A stretch of DNA of 64,000 nt from the NCBI GenBank assembly GCA_019843655.1, contig JACDQD010000004.1, positions 26,175,872 through 26,239,871 on the forward strand, written 5' to 3'. The first letter of the stretch is position 1; each line of letters begins with the position of its first letter. The DNA is from Lethocerus indicus (Eukaryota > Arthropoda > Insecta > Hemiptera > Belostomatidae). The translations under genes and the position numbers were made by a program. Below, piece by piece: positions 39,733 through 52,607 of the stretch. Below the pieces are notes generated by a model. It was not told where the DNA came from and did not search any database. It was given only the letters and a program-made list of their open reading frames with translations.

Positions 39733-42700
39733 TATAGGGACTATCTGGTGTGAGGGAGCAGGATCACGCTCTGAATGGGTAAACAGGATGATGATGGCTG
39801 GAAGCGAGAACGGTCCCGCCTCCGAATCCGATTTGTTATTCGGTGCTTGACACAGCGTCTTTCTTCTTTACACTCCTCCAAGCCTTATTTTTTTCTCTCG
39901 CTCCGTCTCCTTTTTCGGCTTGTCAATTCCGGGCCCCGTTCCTGTCCTCGAGATATATAACATTTTGTCCGTATTTTCTTGTTATAAACAGCCGATATAT
40001 CGGCATTCGTTCGGTTCGATCCGGGGAAGAAACTGAAAGCTGAAGCTTGGACAGTTCAATAATGATTAACGAACAATTTAATAATTTCAGTGGCTCACGC
40101 GGGCTCACATTCATCAATGAGAGAATAATTACGCATCTTTCTCTGATGTAGTGATCTGCGCAAATTTCCTGTAGTATCCAGTTAAGCGCTAGAATTCTAA
40201 AGCTATCTTGAAATAAACAGTGCTTAGCTAACTATCCAAGGTAGAGCTATATAATAAATATGTATGTCTATATATACATAGAAAGGCCAGCGTTCCGCAA
40301 TATGTACAATTATATGTATTATATATAAATGAAAATGCTGTGTACTTTGTAAAATAGAAAATAATAAAATATGCCCAACCAGGAATGGAGGGCGGACACC
40401 GTAGAAATAATTTTTCGTCGATCACTGTTTTGCATTATTAAGGTAAATTGATTAGGAACATTCGGAATTTTGTATTGAACATCAGGATATGTGTATTTTT
40501 AGGTATACGACAACTTAGCATAACACATAAACATAAAACTTTCATATAAGCACTTTAAAAAAGCGCAAACAAACTAAATTAAATAAGCCCTTTCACAATA
40601 CCTTAAGGACAAGGGATCGATTTCGTCCCTCTACGAGAATCTCTTAGGGAGGATTACTGGTGGAGTGCCAACGGTTTGAAAGTTTGCGCTTTAATACCTA
40701 GCAGGCTGTGCAGTTCACAGACATCAATATTTGAGCAGGCGCCAAATTGTGTCACACAATACATGCAGGCAGGCAGGCATATGCTCACAAAAACTGCTTT
40801 TTATAATACTGACGTTGAAACTCCCTGTACAGGATAGAATAAAAATATGCGAGAAAATTAGTTCCTAAAATTTGTAAAATAGCTCTGGAACAAGCTCATT
40901 AAATTGTGAAAAGAATTGTAAACGTTATAATTTTATTTCGTATGTATTTTTACATTATCCGAGATTATTGTTACTGCCATTTCGAAAACTGGGTTCTCGA
41001 AACTGAAATACACGATAAGCTAAACCATTGTTTTATTTTTCATTTTTCGTCTATAACTATAACGACTACCACCTTTGGAATCAATAATTGATTCTTCATC
41101 GTGAGAGCATTTACGGGATCGTGGTCCTTTTGGACGACGGTTCCTTTGGCCCCTTCTTCTTTATCTCTTTTTTTGTTTCGCCGAGCAAAAGGAAGATCCC
41201 CCGGGATAAACGGGTGGGACGGCTCGGCCGTGTTGTACGCAGTTGAATCGAGCCGCCCTTTGACCCGTCATACATACATAGAGAGAGCCGGGGCCCGGTT
41301 CTTTGCGGCGAAGCGCAAACAGAAAACTCAGTAGGGACGATCCCTAAGGGTCAGGTCCTGCCCCGTCCAATACCGCCCCCTCCACCCCCTATTTGCACTT
41401 TCTATTTGCACAATTAGGCTACCCACATGAATTCTACCCACTTCTCTTCCGAACTCATCGAATAAAGACCCATTTCCTCCGAGTCGACAGTTCCGTCTAA
41501 ACAACGTAACCTTCCCAATACTCGATAATGATGACGGAGTAATTCAATTTCTGAATAACACTGCAGCTGCGGTGCTGGTACCCCATTGGTGGCCCACATA
41601 CCAAGTAACTCGATATATCAATACTTGAATAATACTCATAATACCGGTAGTTTAAGATCAAATATGCAGTTTAAGACTGAAAACTTATGACATTCCTCCC
41701 TAATGATAAACCCTTGTGAACCCTCAACTAACTCACTTCACACTCCAATAACCTCTATATTAAATTATGATATGTGGACTCTCAGCGTGGTGGATTTGTG
41801 TATACCTCATCATAAGCAGTACAAAATCGATCGTAATGAGGAGTATAAAACTTAAAATTTAAGCTATAATTAAACAGACATCATCTTCGACTATAAAAAT
41901 ATTCTTAATAAGTTGACAAACGACTTCCATCCCCTCATATTTCATGCCAGAATATAGGAACTCTGCCGCCTACAGGCTTACTGGAATTGCAGTGGCTTTC
42001 GAGGGGGTCGCCTATATTCTCACGTACTTTTACTTCCACGAAAGGAAAGGACGCTAACGTCGTAAAATGTTCGTGTCGTAATGGCCTGTCTGCAAACGGG
42101 CCAGGGATGTCCTCCACTCAACCCCAAGTCCAATCTACAACTCCTTTTTATTAGTGGAAACTTTACTGACTTCTACTACTTTACTGGGAAGGCCGAAGGG
42201 CAAAAAAATCTCTTCCAGGACTCGTTATTAGTCCGAGGATCATAGTGCCGCCCGGTTCACCTTAATTAATTGCCTCCGAAGATATCTGGGACTTCTTTTA
42301 TACTAGGAACAAATATACATTTTATAACAAAAGAAGTATATTGATATGTAACATAGTTTCCTCTCAGTCAAAGGTTTTTCTGTACTTACAAAACTATTTC
42401 AGTTTCTTAAATAAGACGTTTATCGAATGTTTCATCCGAATCGATGTTTTCCGATCGATGTATAGGAAAAGCTGTATTTATCTGACCATTTTCGCCTGAG
42501 TAATGTTGAATGTTGGAACCAGTCTCATTCCCAAGGATTGCACTATTCGTAGAAATTTAGGAACAATAATTATTGTATAGTTTGCGACATCTGTTTGCAT
42601 AATTAAGTGAAATTCTGCGCAATACTCGTTCCTGCCACATTTTTTCATGTTAACTGCAAGTTTGCTGTAGGCCAAAGGACAGTTCAAACAATAGATTATA

Positions 42701-45700
42701 GATACAAAAATGATTATAATCTTAAATATAACCGAAGGTAGTGCCCTTTGATAATTTTGGCTTCTTCCGTAAGAGATCATTATTGGGACTGAATAGGAGC
42801 TCGATGGGCCCTTCGGCTCCGATTCCCTCTGACCCGTCCTCACGGAGATGACGATCCTTTCATTATAAAGGAGCTTCCCTTATAGAATAGACGATGCAAC
42901 CCATCATCCTTTTTTCAGCAACGTGAACCTCAACGACGGCGAGATTATGATGAAAGGGACAACCATTTTGATGAAATGCGTACTTTGAAAGATTAATTCT
43001 ATGAATATTCTAGACGACGATTTTGAAATTGCGTGGAGCGTTCAGTTTGTAACCCTCACTAATCAAATCCGCAGTACCTAGGACATTTTCGAAAATGATT
43101 TATCCAGACTTAACTAGTGCCGTTTGTTTGATCAACTAATAGACCAGTTTCTGCTTTCGCCATCGTTAGTCTCACGGTGAGGATTTCTTTTTACGATCAA
43201 AGCAATTTGAGGGTTCATAGAACCGAAACATTGGAAACGTATAATCTCATATACAAATTGTACAATAGATTAGGAATTGGTAGAAATTATCGTAAATGTA
43301 ACATTTGTACAAATCTCTACTGGGGAAAAGATACATCCGTAACCGAATACATGTAACAGACTGGTGTAACAGGAAAGGAGTCTTGCCCTTTAACCTTTAT
43401 ATTAGAGGGCCCGAGGCGCCCTCTGCGCTGTTGGCTATAAAACTTCGCAGGTTAATTCAATAAGGGCTGAGTAATGAAAACCTGGTCCGGGCCCGGTGTG
43501 GACAAGGGAACTTCGTTATATACGAGAAATTCGTAGCCTCCGGAAAGCGGTTAAAAAACTATTTCAAGATCTACTGTCGATTACTTTTGACCCAGTTTCT
43601 TCCCTGGTGATAGCTGCATAAATTTTAATACAGATCGATTGAAATTACGGATATTAACACGGTCAGAACTTCCGGGCGACAATGGATTATTCGAAAGCGC
43701 TAATTTCCCTACTATACTAATTGCAAATTAAGTTAAATGTGGTTAGGAAGTTATGGGCCCAGGTAGGTAATAGTAATATTATCAATATATCACAGCCGGA
43801 GATTTATCAGTTGCGGATAGACGGAAATCCCTCGCAGACGGCCAACCTCCGGAGTGAACCGGCTGGACCACGTGTTGCATAAGCGACTCCCTATTATGAA
43901 GGGAAAGTATCCCTAACGAATATTCCCGTGGAGGGATCAACGAAATGAATAGGCTCGCGATGAAGAGGAAATGAAGTAGTTGAATCTTAATTTTAAATAA
44001 CCAGACGCCAGGAAGTGTGAAATCAAAATTCACCATAGCCAACCTGGCATTAAAAACAGTTTCGGCATCTCAACCGGCGAAGAGCCCCGCCGGTAGGCAT
44101 CAAGCCCGCCTTCTCCTTCTCTATCCGTTAATCCAAGGACACACCGCTCCACCACCTACGACGGGGGACGACTGAATATATTCGAGCCGAAAAAATCCCG
44201 ACGGATGTTTGGTAAAAATCAAAATCATTTTCGAGTAGCAGGGCCTAAAGTCTGGCCTGAATGCGGTTTCTAACCGCAGTTTTTAACCGCAAAATAATGC
44301 CTTCAGTTTATTAAAATATATAATGCGAATAAGATGTAACTGACTCAGTTTTGTATAACAGATACTATACGGAATACATTCCAGACCAACTCATCTAACT
44401 CGCTTAACGAAATTAGTTGGCACTCGGGATTTAAGCAACATTTTAACTCTCCAGGTTCCCGCAGCCGTGTAATGAGTTACTGCGTTCTATAAGAGGAGGC
44501 GAGCGGACTTAGGACATTTCTGTCGCTTCGCAAACACACGCATAATTATAATCCCATTGTAGGCCCTAAAGGAAACGCTCTCGACGATCGTCGTATTTAC
44601 TCGGCACGATAATTAGCTCTGCCGGGCGCGGAGGAAGCCCCGTTCATCAGATATTAATGGGAGTTCCACCATTAAGATTTCATACGCGCTTCGGCTACTT
44701 AGGGAGGAGGGGGGTGGGTGGGTGGTGTGTGGGCTATGAAAGCGACCTGGGGGGTTGAATTATTTAATACGGCCGGTCGGGTATCGCTCAGACTGCGGTC
44801 ATTCGAACTTCGTAAACGCTTAAACGTATTTCCGGCAACCTGCCCCCCCCCCCCGGCCGATCGTCTGGGGGCGCCGACCCAGAAATATCCGATTCAACTT
44901 TGACTTGCGAAGCGCAACCGCAATATTAAGCCGCAACACGAACATACAGTATTTATTACTCTAGACCGACACTGAAACTAACATCAATAGGGAAGGTATG
45001 GCTACCTCGCGGGGATACCGAAAAGCCAGGATACAGAAACTTAATATACATTATTAATACTTCGGCATATCAGACAAGTCTTATTATTTTTATATTGCGA
45101 GAAATATATTCATAACCCGTATAAGGAAGAAAATAACGAAAGTTATTTTCCATGTCAACGGTAAATTTCACGCTATCGTTAAATTAATAACGCCCGAGCA
45201 GTAATTTGTTTTTATGTATTTGTTGTAAGAAAGGCTTTATACCGAACGTCTAATACTCGAGTCCAATAAATTATACAAGATGTTAGCTAATGTCCAAATA
45301 ACTTCAGGCGATAAAATACCGGCTTATTTAGTGTTTATAAATATCGGCACATAAGGTTAAGGCCGGCCATAAAACAAGGGCGGGGCGGGAGCGAATCGGC
45401 CCATGCGGGTAGTTTATTACCACTGCCGGCTCCAGTTATTCTTTTAAAGGGTGTGCAGGGTCCAGGAGAGTATATCGGTGAGAGCAGTAAATGGGGGGGT
45501 AATATTTCCGGAACGCGGCAAGCACAGCGGTCGGTCTAAATTGTTCATACACCACCGCTCGGTCTACTCCCCGCTCTCAAACCGCCTGTTCACCTGCCAA
45601 TTCGCCTCCCCCCAACCCTTATTCCCACGGTATGCAACATTTAACCTCAAAACTGTTCGATGGCTGTTAACCACCGACGAATAAAATATTAATCGGAGCC

Positions 45701-48700
45701 TCCGGGTATTGTATCGGCGTATACATAATAACGGCCGCCGATTAACCGCCTCTTGCCTCCAACAGTAACAGTGAAGTGACAACGCTAACAGAATGCTTCA
45801 TGGACAGCCGAGTTTCTATATTTCTGACGGCATACCATTGACGGTGGCCAAAAGCGAGGAAACGGCTTAGCTTAAGACCAAAGTGGCCAGTGGAGATGGA
45901 AAATGGTAAGGGTTACGCCTCACCTGTTAGGGGCATTCCTGCACTCATATTTAGTGTAATTTTTAAATAATTATAGACGAAACAATTTTATAAATAAACT
46001 TTTTGAATAGACTAACTATGACGTTACTCATTATTATGATACGTTAATTTTGAACTAAATTAAACGTATATTTTGAAATTATAATCTAAACTGTAAAAAT
46101 ATGTAACCTGACTCCGCTGATATTATTTCATGGCAATTGGCCGTGCCCAATCGTCACATGATCATTGCTAAGAGTATGATGACGCGGGCTCATGTATGCA
46201 GTTAGTTAAGTAAGGAGTAACGAGTCGGCAGCCGGAAATCGAACTGGGGACTGGAAACGGGCAAGATTTGTGGCCGGGTACACGGCCGGGTAATCACCGG
46301 AATGCAGGCAGGTAGGGTAGTACACACAGGGGCCCGGTACACAGTTTACGCGATAGAGCAATGAGCCGAGATTAATTGGGTTGGACTGGAACAGAGGTTA
46401 ACGGGACAATGGGTGATGGAAGGAGCGCATTGAACCGATCCGTCAATGGGGAGCGCCGCGGGCTTAGCCGACCACCCCATCCGCCCCAGTACAAATATAG
46501 CTTCCACTCCACCGCCAGCTCACCCTCTATATAACGTACGATCGAGGAACAGATGCCGACCACGCTCCGCGATTTCTATTCCCGCTATACAAATAGCCGC
46601 TTATTCCAATATTTACTGACGTTCACCAGGGGTTAGAATATCGCTACATCGTATATAATTGAAAAAAATAAATCCGCCACCGCAGGGTCAGTATTATATG
46701 TAGTAGAATGATGGTTGACCCTGCTACCGGCCTGCGTTCTTCACTATACTAGTCATAGTATACTAGTGACGGTGGCTAGAAGCTCGAATTGATATTAAAC
46801 AAGTTATCATAGCCATCCCACTAGTTTTCCAGGATATTTAGATGACTTTCAAGAATATTCTATCCCACGTTTATTTTTTCAGGGGAACGTTAACGGACCG
46901 TGGCCCCTGCGTTGCTCGCTCCGGAGGGCATAAACTTGATTAATGGAGGTGATTCGAGGCCCGGATGAAAGTAGCGGGCGAGAGGAAGGAGGGAGCCGGG
47001 AACCTGGAAGAGAATGGAATGGGCAAACAGAAGCCCCCATAGGCCGAAAGGGTCGACACATGCCCGCCGGCCTGCTATAACCCCACACCCCCACGCTACC
47101 CCCGTCAACATTAAAATATAACCAAGCCATTTAACCTGTTATTCAAACTACAGTTGAAGGATGAAGTCATCCCTCGACTGAAAAAAAATCGTATAGCCGT
47201 CAATACTGCCGGAGTATCTGGTTGTGGAGTAAGTAAACCAATAAATAAGCCAAGTTCGAGGGGTTAAAGCGTGGAGACAAAGTGAATGCATGACCTGACC
47301 AAAGTGGGATGACCGACCAGATCTCCACATAACGTGGAGAATGTTTAATGTCTTGATGTTTGCATGTGCGCAATGTTTTGTGCACTTTGTAGAGATATGT
47401 TAAATTGTATGTCGTGACAATTATACAATAATTGCTACGGCATTAATACCAGTGGTATATAAAATATCTTTCCAACTAATAATTCTATCATTACCGTCGT
47501 CAAAGGTATCAATGGCTCATCGAAATCATTAAAACGGATAAGTTGCGCCAATAAGTTCGCTCGACGATTCGGTACATTGTTAAATCCATTTACATTGTAA
47601 AGACCTTTGTTAGCAAAGGAAGAGAATACCAGAAGCAGGATTGGACAGAAAAGTTTTTTCAAGACGTTTTCTTATGTAATGGGAGGGAGGGTGGGGCGGG
47701 GTTCCGAAAGTTGTAAGATCCATACATTGGAAAGTATGGATATTAGCGAAAAGTTAGAACTCACCGACTTTCTCGGTTGTTAGCGGTGGCTCCCTCCGTC
47801 TCTCTCTTTCTCTCCCGCTGACAGACTGTCGCTCTGGGCCACAATTTTCCCGGTGGCGGGCGGGGGTCGGGTTAGGGCGCGCCTGTTTTCAACTTGGAAG
47901 CCTCAAAAAGTTTTCTTTTGAACTTGTCACAACCAGATGCATTCCAACCACCGTCCCTGCTCTCAACTTGGCGGTACCTCTCTTCTGAAAATGAACCCCG
48001 TCCGAATGTTTTATTAATAAGAAGAAATTCGAACTTTGCGAGACTTTTTATTCTGGACTCGAAATTATTTCAGCTCGCGTCGAACTATATTTCCAGGAAA
48101 ATACCATTTAAATTCCAGAATATATGTAGTTTATACACACTTTCTAAAAAATAGGGCGCTAACAATAGGTAATACGAAGATAATTCGGTAGTGTCGTCTG
48201 AGTTGTGTCAATGGTATTCAGGTATCTATTAATCAGAGCGAAATTATATTTATGTATGTCTGTAACCAATGGAGGATCCTTCTAACCGTTACATTAACGC
48301 TGTGCTATTGTCTGAGCTACTGGGCATTACATTCTAAGAACTGCATCTGTCGCTTTAGTTTCCTCCGTCAGACAATCAGAATAGAAACGTAAGCTCCGTA
48401 TTTTGTTCTTTTAACACTTGACATTGTTAATAGGACAATCCGCATGTAGCCTGCGGCCTGTGAAAGTACGATTTCACTATGATTAATTTACCGACTGAAT
48501 ACTACTGTCAGAGACTGAACAAAGGGAATAGTATAATCAAAGACGAAAGAAAACAGAGTGGGCAGGAAGTCGGAAGATTGAGCGATAAAACAACATTTTT
48601 AAACTAATTTTTCATGTGACCTTATTGGAGTCGTTCATTTAAAATATTAAATCTTCGGGCATAAAAAAACATATCAAACGCTCATTCAAAAGGCGTGTAT

Positions 48701-49160
48701 TTATATAGGGGGATTGGTATGGACACGGCCGGCAGGTAGGCCAGCGGTGTGCAAAAAGGGAGATTAAATTTCCGGCTTTGTTTGGGAGCCAACCATAATT
48801 GCAGGACGAAAAAGTTTCTTTTGTCCCCGCTGGCCGCATTGTCCGATCGGCCTGAGCCTGATGAATAATTGCCGGTCGATAACGAATGGCCTCTGTCTCA
48901 ACTCTTTCAGCCCAAGGAAATAGAAATAAAACACCCGATAAATCATTAATCGATTGTTAACCAACAGCGGTATTGTCAACAGGAAACTGTACAGATTCCG
49001 CACTCGTACTACCACTTTTTACCTTGATTAAACTTCATTATTCGTATCAATATTTTAATATTTCAGTCTTGGAGCCGGTGGTTTAAGTCAGAAGATTGAA
49101 TGCATAACGGGTACAACAGCATAATTGAAGAAGTAATACAAATGATTTGTATACGAAAAA
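38944..49160. other. CpG-rich gene-poor region, part 1
   Basis: No recognisable gene. G+C and CpG are much higher than at 3-34 kb. Notable simple features: a hairpin-rich stretch at 39620-39665 followed by (TA)n at 39689-39729, (CAGG)n near 40765, a G-rich run at 44700-44730 and a C run at 44845-44856. Open frames occur but lack splice context, family resemblance or plausible composition; they read as chance frames in G+C-rich DNA. Regulatory DNA is possible but cannot be shown here. Confidence 0.5.
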
Positions 49161-49164
49161 TAAC

Positions 49165-49497
49165 TATCAAATATATATTTGACCGACAATCTGACAAAGA
49201 CTTAAGCCGATTAACAAAATCCCTCCCAACCCAAATAGGACAAACAACATCCCCCAAAAACACAATAACAAGACACATATATACACACAACAGACCCACC
49301 ACAGTACACGTGACAGTGACAGTGCAGTGAGGATGCCCAGAAATACATCCAAAGTGACTAACACCGCTAATGAAGATGGCGACCAGCCGAAACCAGTTCT
49401 AGCAAAAGATCAAACCAGTGAGAGGAAACAGAAACACGCGAAATCTACGGTATGCCAACCACTCGCAGACCACAAAACGGGTATTGAAGACTAGTTA
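49165..49497. mobile_element. Partial repeat-element copy (right part)
   Basis: It matches the right-hand part of the long form at 57650-57970: TTAAGCCGATTAACAAAATC, ACACGTGACAGTGACAGTGC, the central GAAGATGGCGA block, then the arm GAAACACGCGAAATCTACGG and the end CGCAGACCACAAAACGGGTA. The left end and the array are missing. Confidence 0.8.
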
Positions 49498-52338
49498 GAT
49501 TTATCATTGAATGTACAAAAATGGATACATCCATTGCACTGTTTGGACATCTAATTCGTCAATGTCCTTTTATAGATATAGAATTCGTTATTAAAAGGAT
49601 GCCGAACAGGAGCTACTTATGTGACAAAAGAGTAGTCAATGTAAATAGAAATCATTTAAATTGTAGGGTTCAGAAAAATACTAAACACTGTCGGTCCATG
49701 GAATAGAGAGTACTGTTTCAGTAAATAAAAACAGATAAGCGGCGTATCAGAGAAAATTATCTCTAGTGGGTGACTGAACTGGGGGATGGTCGTGGTATAA
49801 GTGGAACGTTGGCCAGCGATGATGGTGGCGCCATTGAGACTCGTCCATCATTTAGCGGGCCCACAATATGCGGCCCTCCGCCGCTCTGAATTATGAATCG
49901 GGTCCTCCCACCTAATGCAACCATAACCGGCACCGTCCGATATTTTGACCTCTCGCCTCTTTCACGAGGTCTCCGGGTCTTCCCCGCGGGTGTCACACCT
50001 GCATAAATCACGACGCCATCCTACGCCTGGTTAATTTATCAGATCCTGTCCTGGAAATTGGCCGTACCGAGAATTTTGGCTCGCATTTGCGTCGTTCTAG
50101 AATTTAAACCGTTTTTTTTTAGGAAAATATGACGGACGACGTTAAGACTGTAGCCACGCAACCGCTCGATCGATCGCTCCCTCATTCAGAGGGATACCGA
50201 CATCAAAGAGTGAGCTCTAAGACATAGCGAGTATGCCACAAACGCTTTCTCTATGAATAAAAAGAAACATTCCTACGGGAACTTACATTATCGTAAGATA
50301 TCACTTTGAATAAACAAAATTTACGCGAATTTGTATGCTCCCATTGCGACCTTGCCCGTTTAAATCATCCCGTTACTACAATCGATACATTTCTCTCCGA
50401 TTTACTAAATAATTCGTTGAAAGAAACCATTCGACTTCTTTCAAAGCGCTGGGCTTTATTCTATTTTCTAAATGGAAGAATTCGACGGCTAATTTAAATA
50501 TAACGCCTTGCACGGGTTTCATTGAGAAGCCCCTCTCCTTTCGCTGTAATGTGGTTACGCGAGGTCGTCGTTACGTGCCGTGGGAACGGGTCCGTTTTGA
50601 CGTCTGTTACTAGGTCGGGTTCGTTCGGGCTCAGTTTTGCAATCTGCGAAAACTTTCATTCTTCATTGACTATAATGTGCCTCATTCTATTATTTTCCCG
50701 CTTGGATCATATGTAAAACAGTGCGAACAAAAGGAACCAAATAGATATTTAAGATAACCTAAAAGAAATTGCCAAGATCTGGGAACGGTAATTGGCAGAG
50801 ATACGTGTCGACTGCATCAATAGATCCTCAAGAATCATTGCAATGGTTTCGAACAAACCACAGAAGACACACATTCAAGGTAATGCCACGGGTGTGTGAC
50901 CTTCTGCCATGCTTACTCCCTGTGTATTTTTTGGCAACTTAGAATGGTATACTAGAAATTATGTAAACCGGTATTTTAAATGTTATTTTGTAGTTGTTAG
51001 TTTATCGACAAAACGAACAACTACTATTTATTTCATTTTGAAATCAATACAAGGAGAGATTACTTCAGTTTCGCCGGTGAAATAAGGGAAGGTGGCATTA
51101 CAAACGCGAACTGTTGCTCTGTGGGGGTAGGTCAGTGCGTGACCAAGTGCGAACTTCGTTACATCTTATCGGATTTCAAGCTGGCGCGGGAGAATTGAAG
51201 CCTTACAGAACCCGAATAAGGCTACCGGTTAATCCGAGACTTGGGGCAATCGGCTAATCGATTCTGACCCCGACCTCCCTCGGTTTCTCTTTTTCTACCG
51301 GCCTTCGCCCCCGTGCCGTCGCTTCCGCCCGGTTCTTCTCCTTTAACCAAGAAAACAAAATCAAACACCCGTTTCTTCTTTTATCGCCGCCCGCAACAAG
51401 TAAAACCCGACCCACTCCCGTTATTAACGATCCCTCGGCACTTCCAACTACCTGCCGAAACAGATACCCCTCTTCGATAATATCGGATTCGAAATAGGTT
51501 GCCATGATCCAAGTATGTTCATCCAGGTAACATAATGGGAAGCCAAAATCGTTCAAGCTCATGGCCGTCAAAGCTCATCGTTCAAGGCTAATGAGCAATT
51601 ATTCCATAATATATTTTGGAATATAATTAAACTTTAAGGGAAATGTAAATACGTTTTATGTTACAGAATCTATAAACATTTTATAGGTACAATCGGGGAT
51701 AGAGTTATTAAGAAGTGTCATTAAGTTAAGTGGATTTTGAAATGGACCAGCTCTTAATGTATTACAGTTGGGAGGGATTGGCGTGTCTCGTGGGTATAGG
51801 GGGTCGGTGCTGGGGGCCCGCCCCTAATCTCCTCACTATCGATGGACGCAATTGCGCCCGGTCCCAATTTATCCAATCATCAAATAGATATATCTCATTT
51901 CAAGAATTTGGTTTATCCTTAAAGTTAAAAAAAATTTAATTTGGGCTAGAGAAGGCGTACGGCACCGGGAACGTCGTTAGGTGGGCGAAAGCCCGGTGAT
52001 TGCGGTGGGAGGGTCACGTTGCCGGAGAGCCCTATTACCTATCGGGCTCACTTCGAGAGGCCGATCGCAACTCGATCCCTAGGGAGTCCTCCGACGGGCG
52101 TGGAACACTGGATGTTGGAGGCAAAAAACCGTGTAGTTGGAAGGCGGGTTGTTGTCGCGGCCAAGACCCAGGGTTGTGACGACCCGGTTAAGATTAACAT
52201 AGGAAATTACGGAAATTAGAGGAACCCGAGTTGTTCTGCAGCTTGATACATTCATACCCGGTCATTTTTACCTGGTAGATATATAATTCAATACTGCGGC
52301 AGTTAATTTCAATTCTGGCAAGGGAACACGGTAGAAAC
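49498..52338. other. CpG-rich gene-poor region, part 2
   Basis: No supported gene. On the minus strand at 51562-51452 a frame starting with ATG reads MSLNDFGFPLCYLDEHTWIM and ends at a CAG/GTAGTT donor-like site. It is open but unrecognised, and I do not call it. Confidence 0.5.
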
Positions 52339-52350
52339 AAATTTAGTAAC

Positions 52351-52595
52351 GTAGGTTCGTGATGTTTCTGTCTCGTCTCGCTGGTTTGGTCTTTTGCTAG
52401 ACCGGTTTCGGCTGCTCGCCATCTTCAGTAGCGGTGTTAGTCACTGTTAGCACTTTGGATGTTTTTTTTGGGCATCCTCACTGCACTGTCACTTTCACAT
52501 GTACTGCGAGAGGAGTCACAAAACCAGCGAGAGGAGACAGAAACATCACGAACCTACAGTATTCCAACCCCCGCAGACCACAAAACAGGTATATT
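52351..52595. mobile_element. Foldback repeat copy
   Basis: A 245-bp hairpin: the left arm starts GTAGGTTCGTGATGTTTCTG, the right side carries the inverse (GAAACATCACGAACCTACAG) and extends to GCAGACCACAAAACAGGTAT. AAATTTAGTAAC flanks it exactly at 52339-52350 and 52596-52607, a clear 12-bp target duplication. No coding capacity. Confidence 0.88.
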
Positions 52596-52607
52596 AAATT
52601 TAGTAAC

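Noticed and set aside
42478..42843. 121-codon minus-strand frame with a hydrophobic segment
   Set aside because: It begins at GTG, not ATG; no family resemblance, no splice context. The ATG-started part is only about 100 codons and could be chance.
51452..51571. Minus-strand frame ending at a donor-like CAG/GTAGTT
   Set aside because: Single open block with no partner exon and no recognisable protein; kept only as a note.
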